Shown here: positions 1 to 14,149 of the stretch, piece by piece
Numbering within the stretch: position 1 is the first letter of the stretch
Layout: every line of letters begins with the position of its first letter
DNA from: Sitta carolinensis
Lineage: Eukaryota > Chordata > Aves > Passeriformes > Sittidae
NCBI GenBank assembly: GCA_032173965.1
Contig: CM063295.1
Span: 124,001-188,000 of the forward strand
Length of the DNA stretch: 64,000 nucleotides
Direction: 5' to 3'
Translations under genes and position numbers: made by a program
Notes under the pieces: generated by a model
Database searches by the model: none
What the model was told of the DNA's origin: nothing
What the model saw: the letters and a program-made list of their open reading frames with translations, nothing else

Positions 1-819
1 TTTTGCAACCCAAAAGTAATCCAAAGAAACATAAAACTAGAAATCAATTAAGCACCTGAAAGAGACATGGAGACAATGATATTAAAAATCAATATTGCCT
101 TAAGTGTCTGTAGGGCACAACAGCATTTTGGATAAAAACACTGCAGGATGGTCCATCATGGTGCTGAGGAGATCAAATGATGTCATTTGTGTGCAGGAGC
201 CCAGGGGCTTGACCCAGTTCCTGGCTCTGCAGCACCTTGTACCTGCTCTAACATCAGAAGTCATTTCACCTGAGCTTCTCCATGCTCATCCCAAGCTCTC
301 ACAGCATGATAAGCCCCAAATCCAGCGTGAAGTGAGCAGCCAACACAGCAGAATAAGGAGAGGATTCCTGCCAGGGCTTTGCCCAAGGAAGATGTTTGTA
401 ACGTCCAGATATCACTGCTGCTCATCCTTCATGGCACCAGTGAGCTCTCATGAGGGTATCCAGGCAGGCTTTATTTTTTCCCAGTAAGCCACAACAGACA
501 TTCCACACAGCATCCAGGGAAACACCTCACTAGCCACTGGAAGCAGCAGAGATTTAACTAACTTTAGTCAGGCATGTGAGCACACCCACAAGTACAACTA
601 AGCTGCACCATTAGTTTGGAGAAAACAGGTGCCCAAAGAAGAAATTCCAAAGTTCTGTGGATGCTAACTCATGCTTGTTAACCAGCAAGCCTTTCTAAAG
701 GCAGGGAATACTCACAGGAATCAAATCCATATTTCTGGCCTCAGAACAGTACAAGTTTAATGACTTCTGAAAGCAGACACTACAAATACTGCTCTTTCAT
801 TATAAACATGTAACAGGAG

Positions 820-1035
820 CATAGAATTACACAATTGGTTTGGGTTGGAAGGGACCTTAAAGACTATCTTGTCCTGCCACGGGCAGGGACACCTTCCACT
901 ATCCCAGGTTGCTCCAAGGCAATGCTTGCCTGGGCAACCTGTGCCAGGACCTCCCCACACACACGGAAAAATTTCTTCCCAATATCTAACCTAACCTTAC
1001 TGTCACTCTGAAGCCAAGTAGGGGATTGAAAAGCC
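820..1035 (-). mobile_element. CR1 LINE 3' fragment
   Basis: Antisense CR1 3' end: the block 'ggtttgggttggaaggg', the 'gggcagggacaccttcc' block and 'tgggcaacctgtgccagg' are in standard order. Truncated; within MAPK8IP3 intron 1. Confidence 0.85.
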
Positions 1036-2194
1036 CCAAAGAAACAATCAAACAGCATAGCCTCATGGACTTTTTAAACACATCTTAAAATAACCCAATA
1101 CACTCCTTACAAAGCACTCTGCCACAATGCCAATGCCCAGGCTAATTACACTGCATTACAAATTTGTTGACTGCATTCTTTCACTTTAGTGCTACCAAGA
1201 GGCAAGAGGAAAATCTAGTGGTGGTGAAGCATAGCAGGTTGAGCCTGCTACTGCAGCTTCCCTTGATTTCAGAGGTTTCTCATTCTCAGGGCCAAGTGCT
1301 GTCAATGCACAGAACACAGATCACACCCTCACCTCAAGAATGCACAGCTTCCAACTCCAGCTTTATGGAGATGCAATAAAAACCTTTAGAAAAGATAAAT
1401 AAAAAGGACACAAGAATTCCACTGATGGTAAAGAAAAAGTACTTTCTTTTTGGTATCCCACCATGACAAAGCAGTGGGTGCACTGGAAGCAGAAACAGCC
1501 CCTAGCCCTAGGAGTTCTCAACAGCAAGGCTGATCAAAGCATTAATATCCTATTTTCTCTTTTTCTTCCAGAGCCTAATTTCAAAGAATAATTTCTGAAT
1601 ATGAACAATTAAACAGTTCATCAGTCATCTAAGAGTACTGAAATATGAATCTGCTGTATATATATAAAAGTCACATAGATTTTTTTTCTGCTAGGCTCCA
1701 TCCCCAGATTTCAAGTAGGATCCCTGATCTGTAATAATCCCGGATTATGGCAAACAACAATGGCTCACACACTACCCTTTAGAGGGAAAATAACTAGCAT
1801 AAAATCATCCCAAGGCCAAAGAATGACTATGCCTCTGAAGAGCAGTGGTACATTGCGGATTGCTTGGCTTCCTGCTTTCCTGTCCCTTGCAAAGAAAGAA
1901 AATGACTAAATATAGTAACATATCACATCACATCAGTGAGAAATCAGACAGAGATGCACAGAGATGCAGAAATCTCATTATATGGCCTTAATTTCTGGTG
2001 TCTGGCAGTGTGTGCAGTGGGGGCCCAGTGAAGGGTGTGCTGGGGTTCAGTCCAGACTCAAGTGGGGGTGGGCTGTGGATGAAAGCTGCCCTCCCTCCCA
2101 CTGTGAAAGAAGAAGCCCCTCACTTGAGGCAGCTGTGGTTTCCTTTTAGCATGGGAAGCAGGGTAAGGGAGGGTATTCTTCCCCCAACTTCACT

Positions 2195-2552
2195 CAGATG
2201 AGACCCCACCTGCAGTGTTGCCTCCAGTTCAGGGGTCCTCACCACAAGGATGCAGAGCTGCTGGAGTGAGTCCAGAGGAGGCCACAGACATGCTCAGATG
2301 GCTTCCCACTGCCAGAGGACAGGGTTAAATGCGATATTAGGAAGAAATTCTTCCCTGTGAGGGTGGTGAGGCCCTGGCACAGGGTGCCCAGAGTAACTGT
2401 GGCTGTTCCATTTTTGGAAGTGTCCAAGGCCAGGTTGGGTAGGACTCTGAGCAATCTAGGACAGTGGAAGGTGTCCCTGCCCATGGCAGGGAGTGAGACA
2501 AGATGGGCTTTAAGGTCTCTTCCAATCCTAACCATTCTGTGATTCTGTGTTC
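2195..2552 (+). mobile_element. CR1 LINE 3' fragment
   Basis: Sense CR1 sequence including 'gaagaaattcttccctgtg', 'ggtctcttccaatcctaacc' and the terminal 'attctgtgattctgtg' octamer-like tail. Truncated at its 5' side; within MAPK8IP3 intron 1. Confidence 0.88.
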
Positions 2553-5500
2553 AGCTTTCTATCCCTATAGGCATTTATTTAGCAAAGATGAAGTAGAAGA
2601 TTAAGAAATTGAGTTGTCTACTTTACACCAATGTTACCTTAACTTGATCCCATGAAAATATTCCCAGCAGAAAGGCACTACAGACATATTTAGTGTTTCC
2701 CTTGGGAAAACAAAGAGTTTAAAAATATTTAAAGCTTCTCTCCCTTGCTGGTCTCAAGAGCTGAAATGGACCCTCAGAAAACAGAAAAACATGGTCATTA
2801 GTCCCCTTGCCAGTGATAAAAACATACCTGCGTTTCCATCATGCTGTACCTAACATGAATTTTAGAGACTTTCTGGCTCCTTGAGAGCAGTGTCATTTAC
2901 ATGTAAAAAAGAGCTCCCTGCCTTTCACCTGATTATCACTCATCTTGCTTCTCAGTGTCTTGAGGTGACAGACCATGGGTCTGGGAATGCTCCAAGCAAT
3001 GCCACCCTTTCTCCTAGAAAGCACTTGCCTTAGCAGACCTTGTTCCAAGTGATCACAGTCATGGTACCTTTAGAGTAAACCCCAGATCCTGATGCCAGGA
3101 GAAAGCACACCATATCAGTAAGAGTAAATTCTGGTAACAGACTGTATCTTCTACATCTCTGAAGGATCTCAGTTAAGGCAAACAGAAGACATTGTCTCCA
3201 CTGTAAGTGTTATAGGACACAGCCCAAAACACCAAACTCTCACCCTCCACACTGCACCGACAAAGAGGCCACAAGCTGAACAGAGTTGTAGTTCTGGCAT
3301 GAAAAACCAACAGTTTAAACCTGCAACTAGAGCACGCTTATTAAAACTCTCTAATAACTCTTTAAATCAGTTGTTAACTGATTTACCAACTCAAATTTCA
3401 TACTTGTTCAAAATCTTACCCTGTACTCATCACAAAACACAAGATATTCCAGCTGTGTGCTCTGATGTCCCTTACTCTGCTTTGTTTCCTCATTTTGAGT
3501 GTATTTGTGCCATCACAACTGTGGTAACTGTGAAAACATGTTTTCATTGCAGAGCTTGGCCTGAAGTTTAAACCACATTCCCAGTATAGCACATTACATA
3601 TCGGCCCCAGAGGAATTTTATATTAGAAATGCATTATTAATAATTATTTTATAATTTTATAACCTTTTTATATTGAGTAATTAAGATGTATATAAACCTG
3701 AACCACATGAAGACACACATACAAGCATTTCATATGGAAAAATAATTACCAGCCTTCCTCAGGTAAGGCCTCTGCCTGCAAATAAAGCTGACTGTAAACA
3801 TCGCCAATTATTAGCAAAATGGCCAAAACATCATAAAAAAGAACAGAATATAATGTCATTTTAACTGTATTTTTAACCTAGTTTTTAAAATTTATTAGCC
3901 TAGAAAGACACACAGTACATAAATTCAATAACAGGCTACAGAGCTACAAATATATGTGTAAAGAACATATAGAATATATAAAAGCAAAAAAGGCAAAAAT
4001 CAATTCTGCATCAGTGGAAAGATGCTCTGAGCTATGCCCTGTGTTAGAATCTCTTCTATCCTCAATGACAAATGCACTCCTGAAAGAACATTCCAATCTC
4101 CATGGAAGCATAGTGAAATAACATTTCCTTTTTATCTGCAGAGCTTGGAGATAAAAGATTTCTGTTCCTGCTCCTAACTTCCAAGAAGTCAAAATGGCAT
4201 CTTTTATCTACTAGATATTCAATAACCATAGATAGGACTATGAGTGCCTTCTGTGAAATAAATGTCTTTTTTGTTGATGTATGCAAAGATTACTATCTCC
4301 CATATTCCTGTTACAAGGGACCTGAGCCTTCTTCTGAAGCAGAATTACTTTTCCTTTATGATGCTCTCCATGAAGTAGGCCTGGTCTCCAGCACTGCTGG
4401 AAGATACAGAGGGATGCTCCCACATCCTGGACCCTGCTCCAGGCTCTGCCTCAGCCAGTGTTCACCCATCCAGCTGGTCTCATCTCCCGGTGGGACTAAT
4501 GACAAGGTTAATTGGGACAGAAGACGCAGGAGAAGAAAGGGGTGCACAGAGAAGGGAGAGGCTTCTGGCAGAGCAGCTGGCCTTGAGAACAGCCTTGACC
4601 TTATTTCCACCAGGATGGCCAACAAGAAGGAAGGTGTGACTGTGAAGTCCTGCAGATGACACTAGACCAGGAGGTGTCATCAACACTAAAGAGAACTAAC
4701 TATCGCAGGGAACAGCTGGATGATGCTAGAGACCAGAGCAATGCAGGGCTGAACAGCACTTGAGTGCATGGGCACACACATGAGAGCACCAGTTATGCTG
4801 TGAGAAGGGTGGAGAGGAAGGAGCTGATGATGATGGAACCATAAGCAAATCGGCCTCACGGTGACATGCTCTGGGCCAGGTGCAACTGCAGCCAAGAAGG
4901 GCAGTGAGGAGAGGGACATGCTGCCGTTTCAGCTACTCCACGTCATATAGGCCACACCAGACTGTACTAATAAAGGTGAAAGCCCTCACATAACCCTTAT
5001 TACTTACACTTTGGAAAAGGCCATGGGACACTGGGACACTCACAAAGAGCATCCACATGCTATAAGGCACAGGTAAGTTTTCCCTGGAAAATCACATATT
5101 ATTCCTCCTGCCTCTCAGAGAGGATCAGCCCAAGCACTAGATATGGCTAAGGGTCACTCAGGGAACATATGAGGGTATCTGTAAAACAAGACTCGTCTGG
5201 CCAGGTGACACATGGCACAGGCCAGCAAACCTGCCTTCTTTGGCAAGAGAACAGAGTTTGGCTCCAGTACCCTGCAGGGATCAGACAGGACAGGACCAGT
5301 TTCCCTTAAAGAAATAAAGAAATAAATATTTGTTAGGGCAAAAACTCACTAATAGTAAAAGAAAATGATAGCACAATAACAAACCAGGAAAACCAGGCCA
5401 TGAATTAAAACCCAAATAATTCCACTGCAATTTTGAGGAAGGGTGGAATAGGGGCAGAAGGTTTAACCAAGCTTGATATAATTATGAAACAGATTATGTG

Positions 5501-5935
5501 ATTCAAATTCTTGCAATACTCAACAAGTGGACATGCTGACTCAGGAAATCCCTTCCAGTGCTGCTACCCTGAGTTTTTAAGGAAGAGCAGGTGTTTCTGA
5601 GAATGCTGATGGTAAAACAGCTACAGAAATGGGGCAAAAATCACAGCTCATAGTGCTTGCTTGCTTGCTATTTTACTTTCAAGGCAATTTTTAGTAACAT
5701 GCTAATATTTATGAATATTAGTAATTGCCATGAGCTTGAGTGAGGATTTGTACAAAGGATCTATGTTTGGATACAGATTTTTTCACTCCAAGATTAGTGA
5801 GAATAAAGGTTACCAGATGGCAAGGACTGACTGGCATTACATGTGGAAAGTCTGATTCTTCATTAGAGAAGTGATTTAGAAATATGCATCATACGGCCAG
5901 TCCCTATTGCAAAACAGAATCACAAATTGTCTGTT

Positions 5936-5961
5936 ACATTCCTTTAAATTTAAAGGAATGT
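5936..5961 (+). repeat. Perfect 26-base palindrome
   Basis: Reads the same on both strands, with half-site acattcctttaaa, centre between 5948 and 5949. Within MAPK8IP3 intron 1 and outside any recognised transposon. Confidence 0.9.
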
Positions 5962-8769
5962 TTAAACAGAACTTGTAAACAGAAGAGTCTCTAAATGCAT
6001 TTCATCCCATCAGTGTAGAATTCATATAATTTTTTAGAAAAAAATGTAATAACTAATCATGTGTTTATAGCAAGTGGCTTTCCAACAGCTGATGTCCTAT
6101 AACATCACCTCTAATAAGCTAGAAACATGTACAGTTTTCACAAAAAATTTTTATTCTGCACACAAACTTTTGGTGGGGAGAAGATAAAAAAAGTCAAGGG
6201 AAGGACAAGCTGCTTCTGCATCTTGCAGAGCATAACCCCAAAGCACTTGTACTTCAGCTCTCAGTCTGCATTGGGTATCCTCCATCAGACTAGCTGGGGA
6301 GAAACCAGCAGCAGGACACACCTCACTCCACAGCTCAAAGCCAGCACTGGCTGATCCCACAAGAGCTGAGGTCCCCAGAACAGAGCAGAACATTATATAT
6401 CCTTCAGGATGCATCACTGCTGCCCCGCTCCACAGCCAACCCTGCTGCATCACCCTTATGCAGAGAAAGGCACAGAGGATGAGACAAAGAGAAAGGAGCA
6501 TACTGCCACAACACTGCAATCACACCAGGAAAGGGAAGAGAGCAGTTCCTGCCCTGGTGTCCTGTGGGCAGGAGAGGAGAGGCAGCACCTGATCCAGAAT
6601 GGCAGGCAGCACTCCTGCTGCTGGCAGAGGCAGCTCACCACCCTCACTTTCAGCAGAGAAAAGGCACCACTGAGTTATCCCCCAACAAATGCCCCCAGTC
6701 CACCTTCAGGGGAAGGAAGGAATTATCTCCTTACTGTTACTTGGATTAACATGAATCCTAGTCCTGCATCAGAAGACACATGATGGGATGGTAAATTTTT
6801 AGCTTACAATCCTATTCAGATTTATTGCTACAGGTTTTGCAAGGAAAGGCATGCTCAGCATCCCAATATTGCCAACCTTTCACATGGAGTACATGCTGAT
6901 TGTAGGCCAATGCAGTGACCTATTGTCAATTTTAGAAGCTCTCTAAACAAAGACAGAGAGTCTAATTTAAAATGAGGCGTTTGTTCTGTGCAGGTTGCAA
7001 GGTGTAGATTTCCACAAATCAAGCACACTATGGGGTAAAAAGTTACATCTTTATACAGTAAAATTTACATAATAAGCCTATCTAATACACATTCATGCCC
7101 ACCTAATGCATATTTATTTGTATGACAATCTTAAGTAATGCTTGAAACACAAAGTTCCTTTTCTATTAAGCAACTTCTATTGAAGAAGTTATCAGACAAC
7201 ATTCAAAAGGTGAGAAAATTCAGCCTGGGGAGAGATAATTCATCTTGAAGGCATCACAGGGAGGCTGTAAGGATGGCCAGTGAGTTTCTTTTACCAGTTC
7301 AGAGAGAACATTAGAATCTTCATCTAAAATAACTGATCTACTTAGATACAAATTTCAAACTCAGGTATCTCCAGGAACACTTTTTGTTGTTGGTTACTTT
7401 AATTTTACTATCTTCAGTTGCTGAGTTTTGATCACAATCAACAATATTGTGTAATTGTATTGACAAGAGATCGTTTGACCATGACCAATTCTGAATCATG
7501 GGCTAATGAAATCACTGAAAAAAAGGTGTAAGAGAAAAACGAGACACAATGGTTAACATCCCCAAAATGTGAGGTTTGCCTCACCCAGAAGACACAACGG
7601 AATCACTACAAATGCTCTCACTTGTATTGCTTTCTACTTCTGAACAACTAAATGGGTGTAGCTTGGAAAAAAAAAGGAACAAAGTATCATAAATATGTAA
7701 GCAAACATCTGCCTGCTCAGCAGAAAATTATCATTACAAGTATCATAGTACTTCTGATGAAAATGAAGCATCTGGTTTCTCCAAGATCAACAGCTTTTGT
7801 AAATGAAGACAATTGCAGAAGAGGATTCAAGGTAAATTGGAATAACCCTCTAACCACAAATACTCTGATGCTTGATCCATGTGTAAAATCTGACAGTGCC
7901 TGCAGGCTCCAGGAATGGACCCAAGAGGTCCTGAAGGATATGGAGACAGATCTGGTACCCAGTGAACCTGCACTTCATGCTTGCCAGTTATTTTCACCAG
8001 CCTATTTTGCAAAGGAACCAGGTAAAAGCATCTGGTCTCCCTTATTCTGCAATGCTTTCCTCCTGGGATGGTATGAGGTCCCCATCAGGCTGCAGAAATT
8101 CCCATTAATCAGCTATTTGTAAGATCGGTTTTCAGGGTGGGGAAACAAAATGCCTTCCCAGGCTGCAAGTCATTCTGCAGAGAAAAGAGATACAAGGCAG
8201 GACAAGAGAAAGCACTTAAGAGTGAACAGCAGGGCCTGGAGCCCACAGCGATCACTTGGGTCACCCTTTCTCTTCATCTGCCTAAAGAGAAGGAAGGTAC
8301 AAGATGGGACAATATTTAAAGCATCCCTTAATAAAGGGGAGATGTTTGCAAGCCTTTGTGCTGTTTGAGATGCAGACAGGAGCCAGCAAGCTCGCCATAG
8401 TGCCACCCAGTCAGAAAGCTCTTCAGGTACCTGTGGCAGCCACAGTGCCCCTCACAAAGGACCTGCTTTTCAAAATAACTGATCTTCAAACAAGACATCG
8501 GAGCCTTCTTATTACATAAAAATTACTTACTGGTAATTTAATGTGCTTATAAGGTAGATAACAGTGCTAACAGCAAGCTCTAATGAGGAATGATGGCCAC
8601 AGAGACATGACAGCAGGAGAAAGAGATGCTGCTTCTTGTGGGAAAGGATGACAACACCCAGGCATCTTTCAAGTAGAAGTCCTTGGCAATGCCAGCAAAG
8701 GGCTTTCACAGTTCACATCCTGCCCCTTGGGAACACAGGCACATGCAGCAGCCATCCAGCTTGGCAGAA

Positions 8770-9815
8770 AACTGGGGTTGCTGGACACCAGGTTAAACAT
8801 TAGCCACTGATGTGACCTTGAGGCAGTGTCCTGGGCTATGGCCAGCAGGTCAAGAGTGCTGTGCCCAGTGATGGACTCTCCAGCACAACAGAGACAGGGA
8901 CAGACTGAAGAGAGCCCAGTGAAGAGCCACAAGGACAACAAAAGGATTGGCGTACCTGGAGAAGAGCAGGCTCATGTGTTCTCATCAATGTATATAAATA
9001 CCTGAAGGGGAAGGGCAGAGATGAAGGAGCCAGTCTCTCTCCAGTGGTGCCCAGTAATAGAACAAGAAGAAATGGGCACAAACTGGAACACAGGAGGTTC
9101 CCTTTAAACATCAGAAAACCATTTTTCCCTATTGTACTAGTTTGAAATCAAACCAGTGGGAGATCATAAGTCAGAATTATAATTTTATAGGAAAAAAAAA
9201 ATGTAAAAAAATAAATAAATGCAGTAGTACACGAACACTGACAAAGACAGAATACAACCTGATACTCTATGGTCGTAGCAGTCCAAGCAGAGTGGTTCTG
9301 ATGAAGTGAAGATCCAGCAGTTGCTCTTGTCCTCTGGGAGTCCAGTAGGTAAGCGCTGCTCTGGTGTTCAGAGTCTCAGCTCATATCCAGGCTGGAACGC
9401 TTGGTTCCTCCCTCTGGGCAGAGCATCTCACAATGGGATGGTGAGTCATGTGATAAGGCCTGATGGGCCCATTAACAGGAGATAGTCCAGGAGGAGTTAT
9501 CTGTGAGTCATGTGGCAAGGTGCTGATGAGCCCATTAACAGAAGATAATCCAGAGTGGGGGAGGCAGGGAGCACTGCCTCACCTGGTTTCAACAGTTCAT
9601 GAAGATGGTGATAGAATATACTTCAACCCAGGACACCTATGAGCACTGGCACAAGTTGCCCAAGGAGGTCTTGTAGTCTCCCACCATCTTGGAGATACTC
9701 AAACACTGCTTGGACAAGCTTATGGGCAGCCTGCTCTGGTGAACCTGCTCAAGCAACGGGTTAGAGCAAACGAGCTCCAAAGGCTCCTTCCAACCTCAAC
9801 CAGTCTGTGCTTCTG
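8770..9815 (+). mobile_element. CR1 LINE 3' fragment, split by an LTR
   Basis: Sense CR1 sequence runs to about 9132 ('aaactggaacacaggaggtt') and resumes at 9595, continuing through 'gagcactggcacaagttgcc' to 'ctccttccaacctcaacc' near 9800. The gap is filled by the solo LTR at 9133-9594, so the CR1 is the older insertion. Confidence 0.8.
9133..9594 (-). mobile_element. Solo LTR nested in a CR1
   Basis: 462 bases beginning tgtactagtttgaaat and ending ctggtttcaaca, near-inverted ends with TG..CA. Its interior resembles songbird endogenous-retrovirus LTRs (a run of A/T then 'gacagaatacaacctgat'). The orientation is assigned by analogy and a clear target duplication was not seen. No internal viral genes. 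Confidence 0.65.
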
Positions 9816-11189
9816 CAAAAGGCCCATGGAGAAGTCCACAAGATAACAGCACCAAAGATGTCCCATTGGGAATATCACAGGAGGCAGAACATACTGCCCC
9901 AAGGAGTTCCCACGCTGCTGAAGCCAACGTCACACTCCAGGCCGCTCGAGGCAGCACTGCCCATCTCCCAGCCAAGTCCAAAATCAACACAAGTCCATGA
10001 GTATTGCAGCCCAGCAGGCTCTGCCATACATCTACATGCTGAGTCCTTGCTCCAAGAGCCCAGCAGAGGCTCAGGGCAATGGCAGGGCATCAGCACCTGC
10101 CCTCCAACACCTACAGTCTGGAAATACACCAAACACCCCAGCAGTCAGTGTATGGGAACAGCCACAGATACTGAGACAGAGGTTTTCCCAGCCACATTCC
10201 AATGGAAGCTGCTCCCAGGTGCTGGACTGCCACAGCACAGAACACAAGCTACAAAAAGCCTTCAGGTGGGATCAGACCTCCTGATCAGCACCAAGTCCTT
10301 ACCTCTACACCATACCTATAGGCATCTTCAATGACAACCATTTTAAACATTCTAATGAGCATGAACTGATGTCAGAAATTAAACAACACTCTTACTTTGC
10401 TACTAAGGAAAAGTGAGAGATCTTTGTGTTCTGTGGACAGTCACTACCATTCCCTTGGGACATAAATTTTCCTAGAAGCAGTTTTCATGCAACAAGAGGT
10501 CTGAAGGCACCTCCCACATGGCAGAGGTCCCATCTGGCTTTCCTAACTCCAAGGAGCCACGCTAACATACCCCAAACATCCCAGTAAAGCTTTTATATGC
10601 ATTCACATATGCACATTCATCTTGGCATCAGTGCACAGCTGATGAACAATCACTGCAGAAATGAGCATTTAGGGCACACAGTGATGCTTATCTTCAAGAG
10701 AGGAAGAACACAGAACATTAGCAAAGCAGTTTGCATAAATCAAAATGTCTCATTAAGAGTGGACTCAGTAAGGCCTATTTTCCCTGGAATTTCTGCAGGT
10801 GTCCCTATCCCTTTCCTCATCCAATCTCTGCCCTTACATGTTCCCTGAGCAGACCCCAGAAAGCAACAATGGAAATGCATTCTGGACTTACCTGCCCCAG
10901 ACTCACGTGCAACTGTCCTGCTGCCAATCACTTACATGCTGCCAACTGTCTGTCCCTTCAACATGCAAGACCTTCACTTGACCTTTCGCTTTCATTGCTC
11001 ACCAAAAAGACACGCCCAAAAATTTAAGTAACTTTTTAATTTAACAAATATATCTGAAAGCAGCCACCAGTTTCCTAAGTTATTTGGGGCAGCTCCTAAG
11101 AGAGCAATCACAATAGCTTAATTTCCTTACGACATTAAGCTAAACCAAATACTGAGCCAGTAAAAATAAGTAATGTCCTATGCAACAAA

Positions 11190-11600
11190 TACCGGGGCCA
11201 CAAAGGTGATAAAGGGACTGAAGCATCTTGCACAGGAGGAGTGGCTGAGAGAGCTGGAACTGCTCAAAAAGGCTCTGGGAGATCTGACCAGTGTGCTCAT
11301 GTACCTGCTGGGAGGGAGCAAGGATGAAGGGGCCAGACTCTGCTCTGGACAGGAGACAATGGGCACAAAGGAAACCACACAGAATTCCATCTGAACACAA
11401 GGATGCACATTTTTCCTGTGAGGGGTCAGACAATGGGACAGGTGATGGCCCAGAGAGGCTGCAGGGTCTCCATCCATGAAGATGTTCAAACTCTAAGCAG
11501 GTCCTGGACAACCTGCTCCAGCTGCCCCTGTCTGAGCAAGGGTGGGGGACTCAATCTCAGGATGTCACAGACACACTAGAGGAGTCTGTGATTCCACAGA
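11190..11600 (+). mobile_element. CR1 LINE fragment (one arm of an inverted pair)
   Basis: Sense CR1 sequence. Bases 11201-11490 match the minus strand of 25404-25693 at 288 of 290 positions. Beyond 11490 it continues into ordinary CR1 3' sequence ('gacaacctgctccagctgcc'). Confidence 0.85.
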
Positions 11601-11999
11601 CTACCACACCACACAAGCAGTAATGACCCACATTCACACATACATATTCTCTGTTCGTATGAAACAGAAGGAAGAAAACAAAAACACCAAAAATCTGATG
11701 CAATCCTGTATCTTCAGAAGCTGGGAGGTCATGGAACATTGCAATATTGTGTACTCTGAAACTACAGCAATTGACAGCACTGCCTTATGCCAAGGAACTT
11801 CTATTCTAAATCTACTTGCCCAAATGCTTCTGCTGCCCTGTTTTAGGACAAGTGAAAAACATGGAGTCTCTTCAACCTAAGTGTTTAGAAAATAAAGCAT
11901 TAATTTGCTATTGGCAAAGACTGATTTAAAAGACAATATATAGAATTGTCTTAAGACAGTAATTTTGAGAAGGAAAACCTTCTTTTATGGCCTTTAGTG

Positions 12000-12095
12000 A
12001 AAAGGAAGTTGTTTCTCTGCCCATGGCAGGGTGTTGGAACTAGATGATCTTTAAGGTCCCTTCCAATTCAAATTTACTGTTTCTATGATTTTACA
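12000..12095 (+). mobile_element. CR1 LINE 3' tail
   Basis: Short CR1 3' end: 'ctgcccatggcagggtgttg', 'gatctttaaggtcccttcca' and a degenerate 'tgtttctatgatttt' tail. Confidence 0.8.
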
Positions 12096-14149
12096 ATTAA
12101 CCCTAATTTAACAAACCATAACTGCACAATCTGTTTGTGCACAACTGCTGCGTAAACATGAACAACAAAGTGTGATAGCTCTGCACGGTAGTAATCAGCC
12201 AATACAATGCACATTTTAATGCCAGAACAATGCCCACCTGTGGTTTCAGTTACTTTGAATTTAATAAATTAATATAAAGTAACTGTAACTCAGGGTCCTT
12301 TGACAGGATATTGCAAGAGAACAGAGCAGATTTTCATCTCCAGCTTCTCAGTGTTAATTTAGTTGTTGCAATTGGCACTCATACACAGAGAGCAATCAAG
12401 ACTGAGGTCAAATCCTGCTTCCAGAGGAGGATCTTCCTAGTTAGAAGTGAAGATCCCACCCAAGAGTTGAGGCACAGCCCCGGAAACTGATGCTGCTGGA
12501 GAGGCAGATGGGCAGTCCCTGGTCACTATGGCACTGTTTCAGAGCATCAATGCACATTTTGGGAAGAAAACAGTTTTTTGGTTTTTGATTGTGTACAATT
12601 ACCTGGTAGACAGCAGAATTCCTTGTCATACACAGATTTTCACCCCCATACCATGTAATCTCCTGCAGAGTAAGCAGTGCATGGGAAACAGGTGCAGATA
12701 AATAATGTCCTTTGTTATATACCAAGGGAAACAGCAGCCATGTGTTCCGTGTATGACCTTGTAATAGGGGTTTGTAGAGGCAGAATGTTCATTTATTCTC
12801 TTAAGAAACACATTATCTATTTCTTTTTGATAAGAAGTCTCCTCGAAGACACTTCTCTCACATTGAGCTGTGTGTAAGGATGACAGAGTATCTTCATCAT
12901 CATCATCACTGGCACTTTTTAAATCTCACTTTTTAAAAATACCATTGGCAAATGGTATTCTGCCATGGTTCCCAAGTTTCCTTGGAGGGAATGTAACTGC
13001 TATCAGTACATTTGTTTCCAGAAAACACAACCTGTATCTAGTAAGCCCAGAACAGAAATCCACCCCAGTGCAAAGATGCAAGATAATTCCAACTGGACTG
13101 TTCCAACCTCCATTTGCAGTCCCATTTTTTTTTCCCATAAATAGTGCACTTTAAAAATTATTTCTCAGAAGCTGCAAAATGCTGTCTCTACACAACATAA
13201 ATAAGCCTCATGCTCTCAGAATAATTTTGCAACCCCTAAAAGCATTCAGAAGAATTTTAGGCTCATTTATTAGTCTATTAAAACATAATTAGAACTTGAG
13301 ACTAAAACTTTTAACTGACTCTTGCTTTCAGTATCAATCATGGACCACAAGTGTCCTCCCTACTGAGTTACCAAGCTTCTCACACATGGCTATTAAGCAA
13401 CAAGCAGATGTCTGTGAAAATCTTGCATCTGCATCACACCATTCTCCAGTTCAACCACTTTTTCATTAATTACCACTTCTTTTATTTTATTAATTACCCC
13501 ATATCAAATCAGAACTTGACTCCTAGGAAAGCAACTGAATTTTAAATCTTCTGCTCTTCCTTAGTCTAAAAGACAGAATAACCCCACTTTTTAATAAGTT
13601 CAAAGATGTTGTGGTGAGGATGGACTTTTTTCAGCAACAAGGCTCTATCCCAGCTCACAGACTCACTCCAACAGTGAGGCTGAACAGCAATCCCTATGGC
13701 TCCCAGCCTTCAAGGCTGAAAAGATGCTCTGTATTTCAGCAGGGACAGTCGCAGATGCAGCAAGATGACAAGAGTACATCTCCCCTCTGTCTTGTCTACA
13801 TCCGAGTCCTTGCAACCCGAGGATTCTCCTTCCTCTCCATCAGAGGGGCTGGATTTCTCATTAACCACTTCCGAACAACCTCACCGGCCGTGCAACCCGA
13901 CCGCGGCTCTCCCGGGAGCGCATCTACACTCCAGAAAACGGCAGGTGCTGACTTGGGAACGATTTTATTAAAACTCAAGGCATAGTTTTGATAAAAATAA
14001 GTGTCAAAAATAAGGTAATATTCTAAAGGCAATCCCTTGCAACAACGAAACAGCTTACAGCTGACATGGAGAATGCTAGACGCCTGCACAAATTACCCAT
14101 TTTAAAAACTATTTTATACACCACAAATTATGCTGACCCCTCCGGATGC

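Larger units (their letters stand above)
1..14148 (-). other. MAPK8IP3: MAPK8IP3 intron 1 (partial)
   Basis: Intron lying downstream of exon 1. Holds the CR1 and LTR copies listed and one perfect palindrome. Everything else is unique-looking non-coding sequence; I searched for the next JIP3 exon (coiled-coil KFIEFEDALEQEKKELQ region) and did not find it. The open frames in this stretch (for example around 4240-4659, 7652-8122 and 9807-10334) have no recognisable homology. Confidence 0.7.

Noticed and set aside
7652..8122. 156-codon plus-strand frame in MAPK8IP3 intron 1
   Set aside because: No homology or codon pattern seen; consistent with a chance frame.
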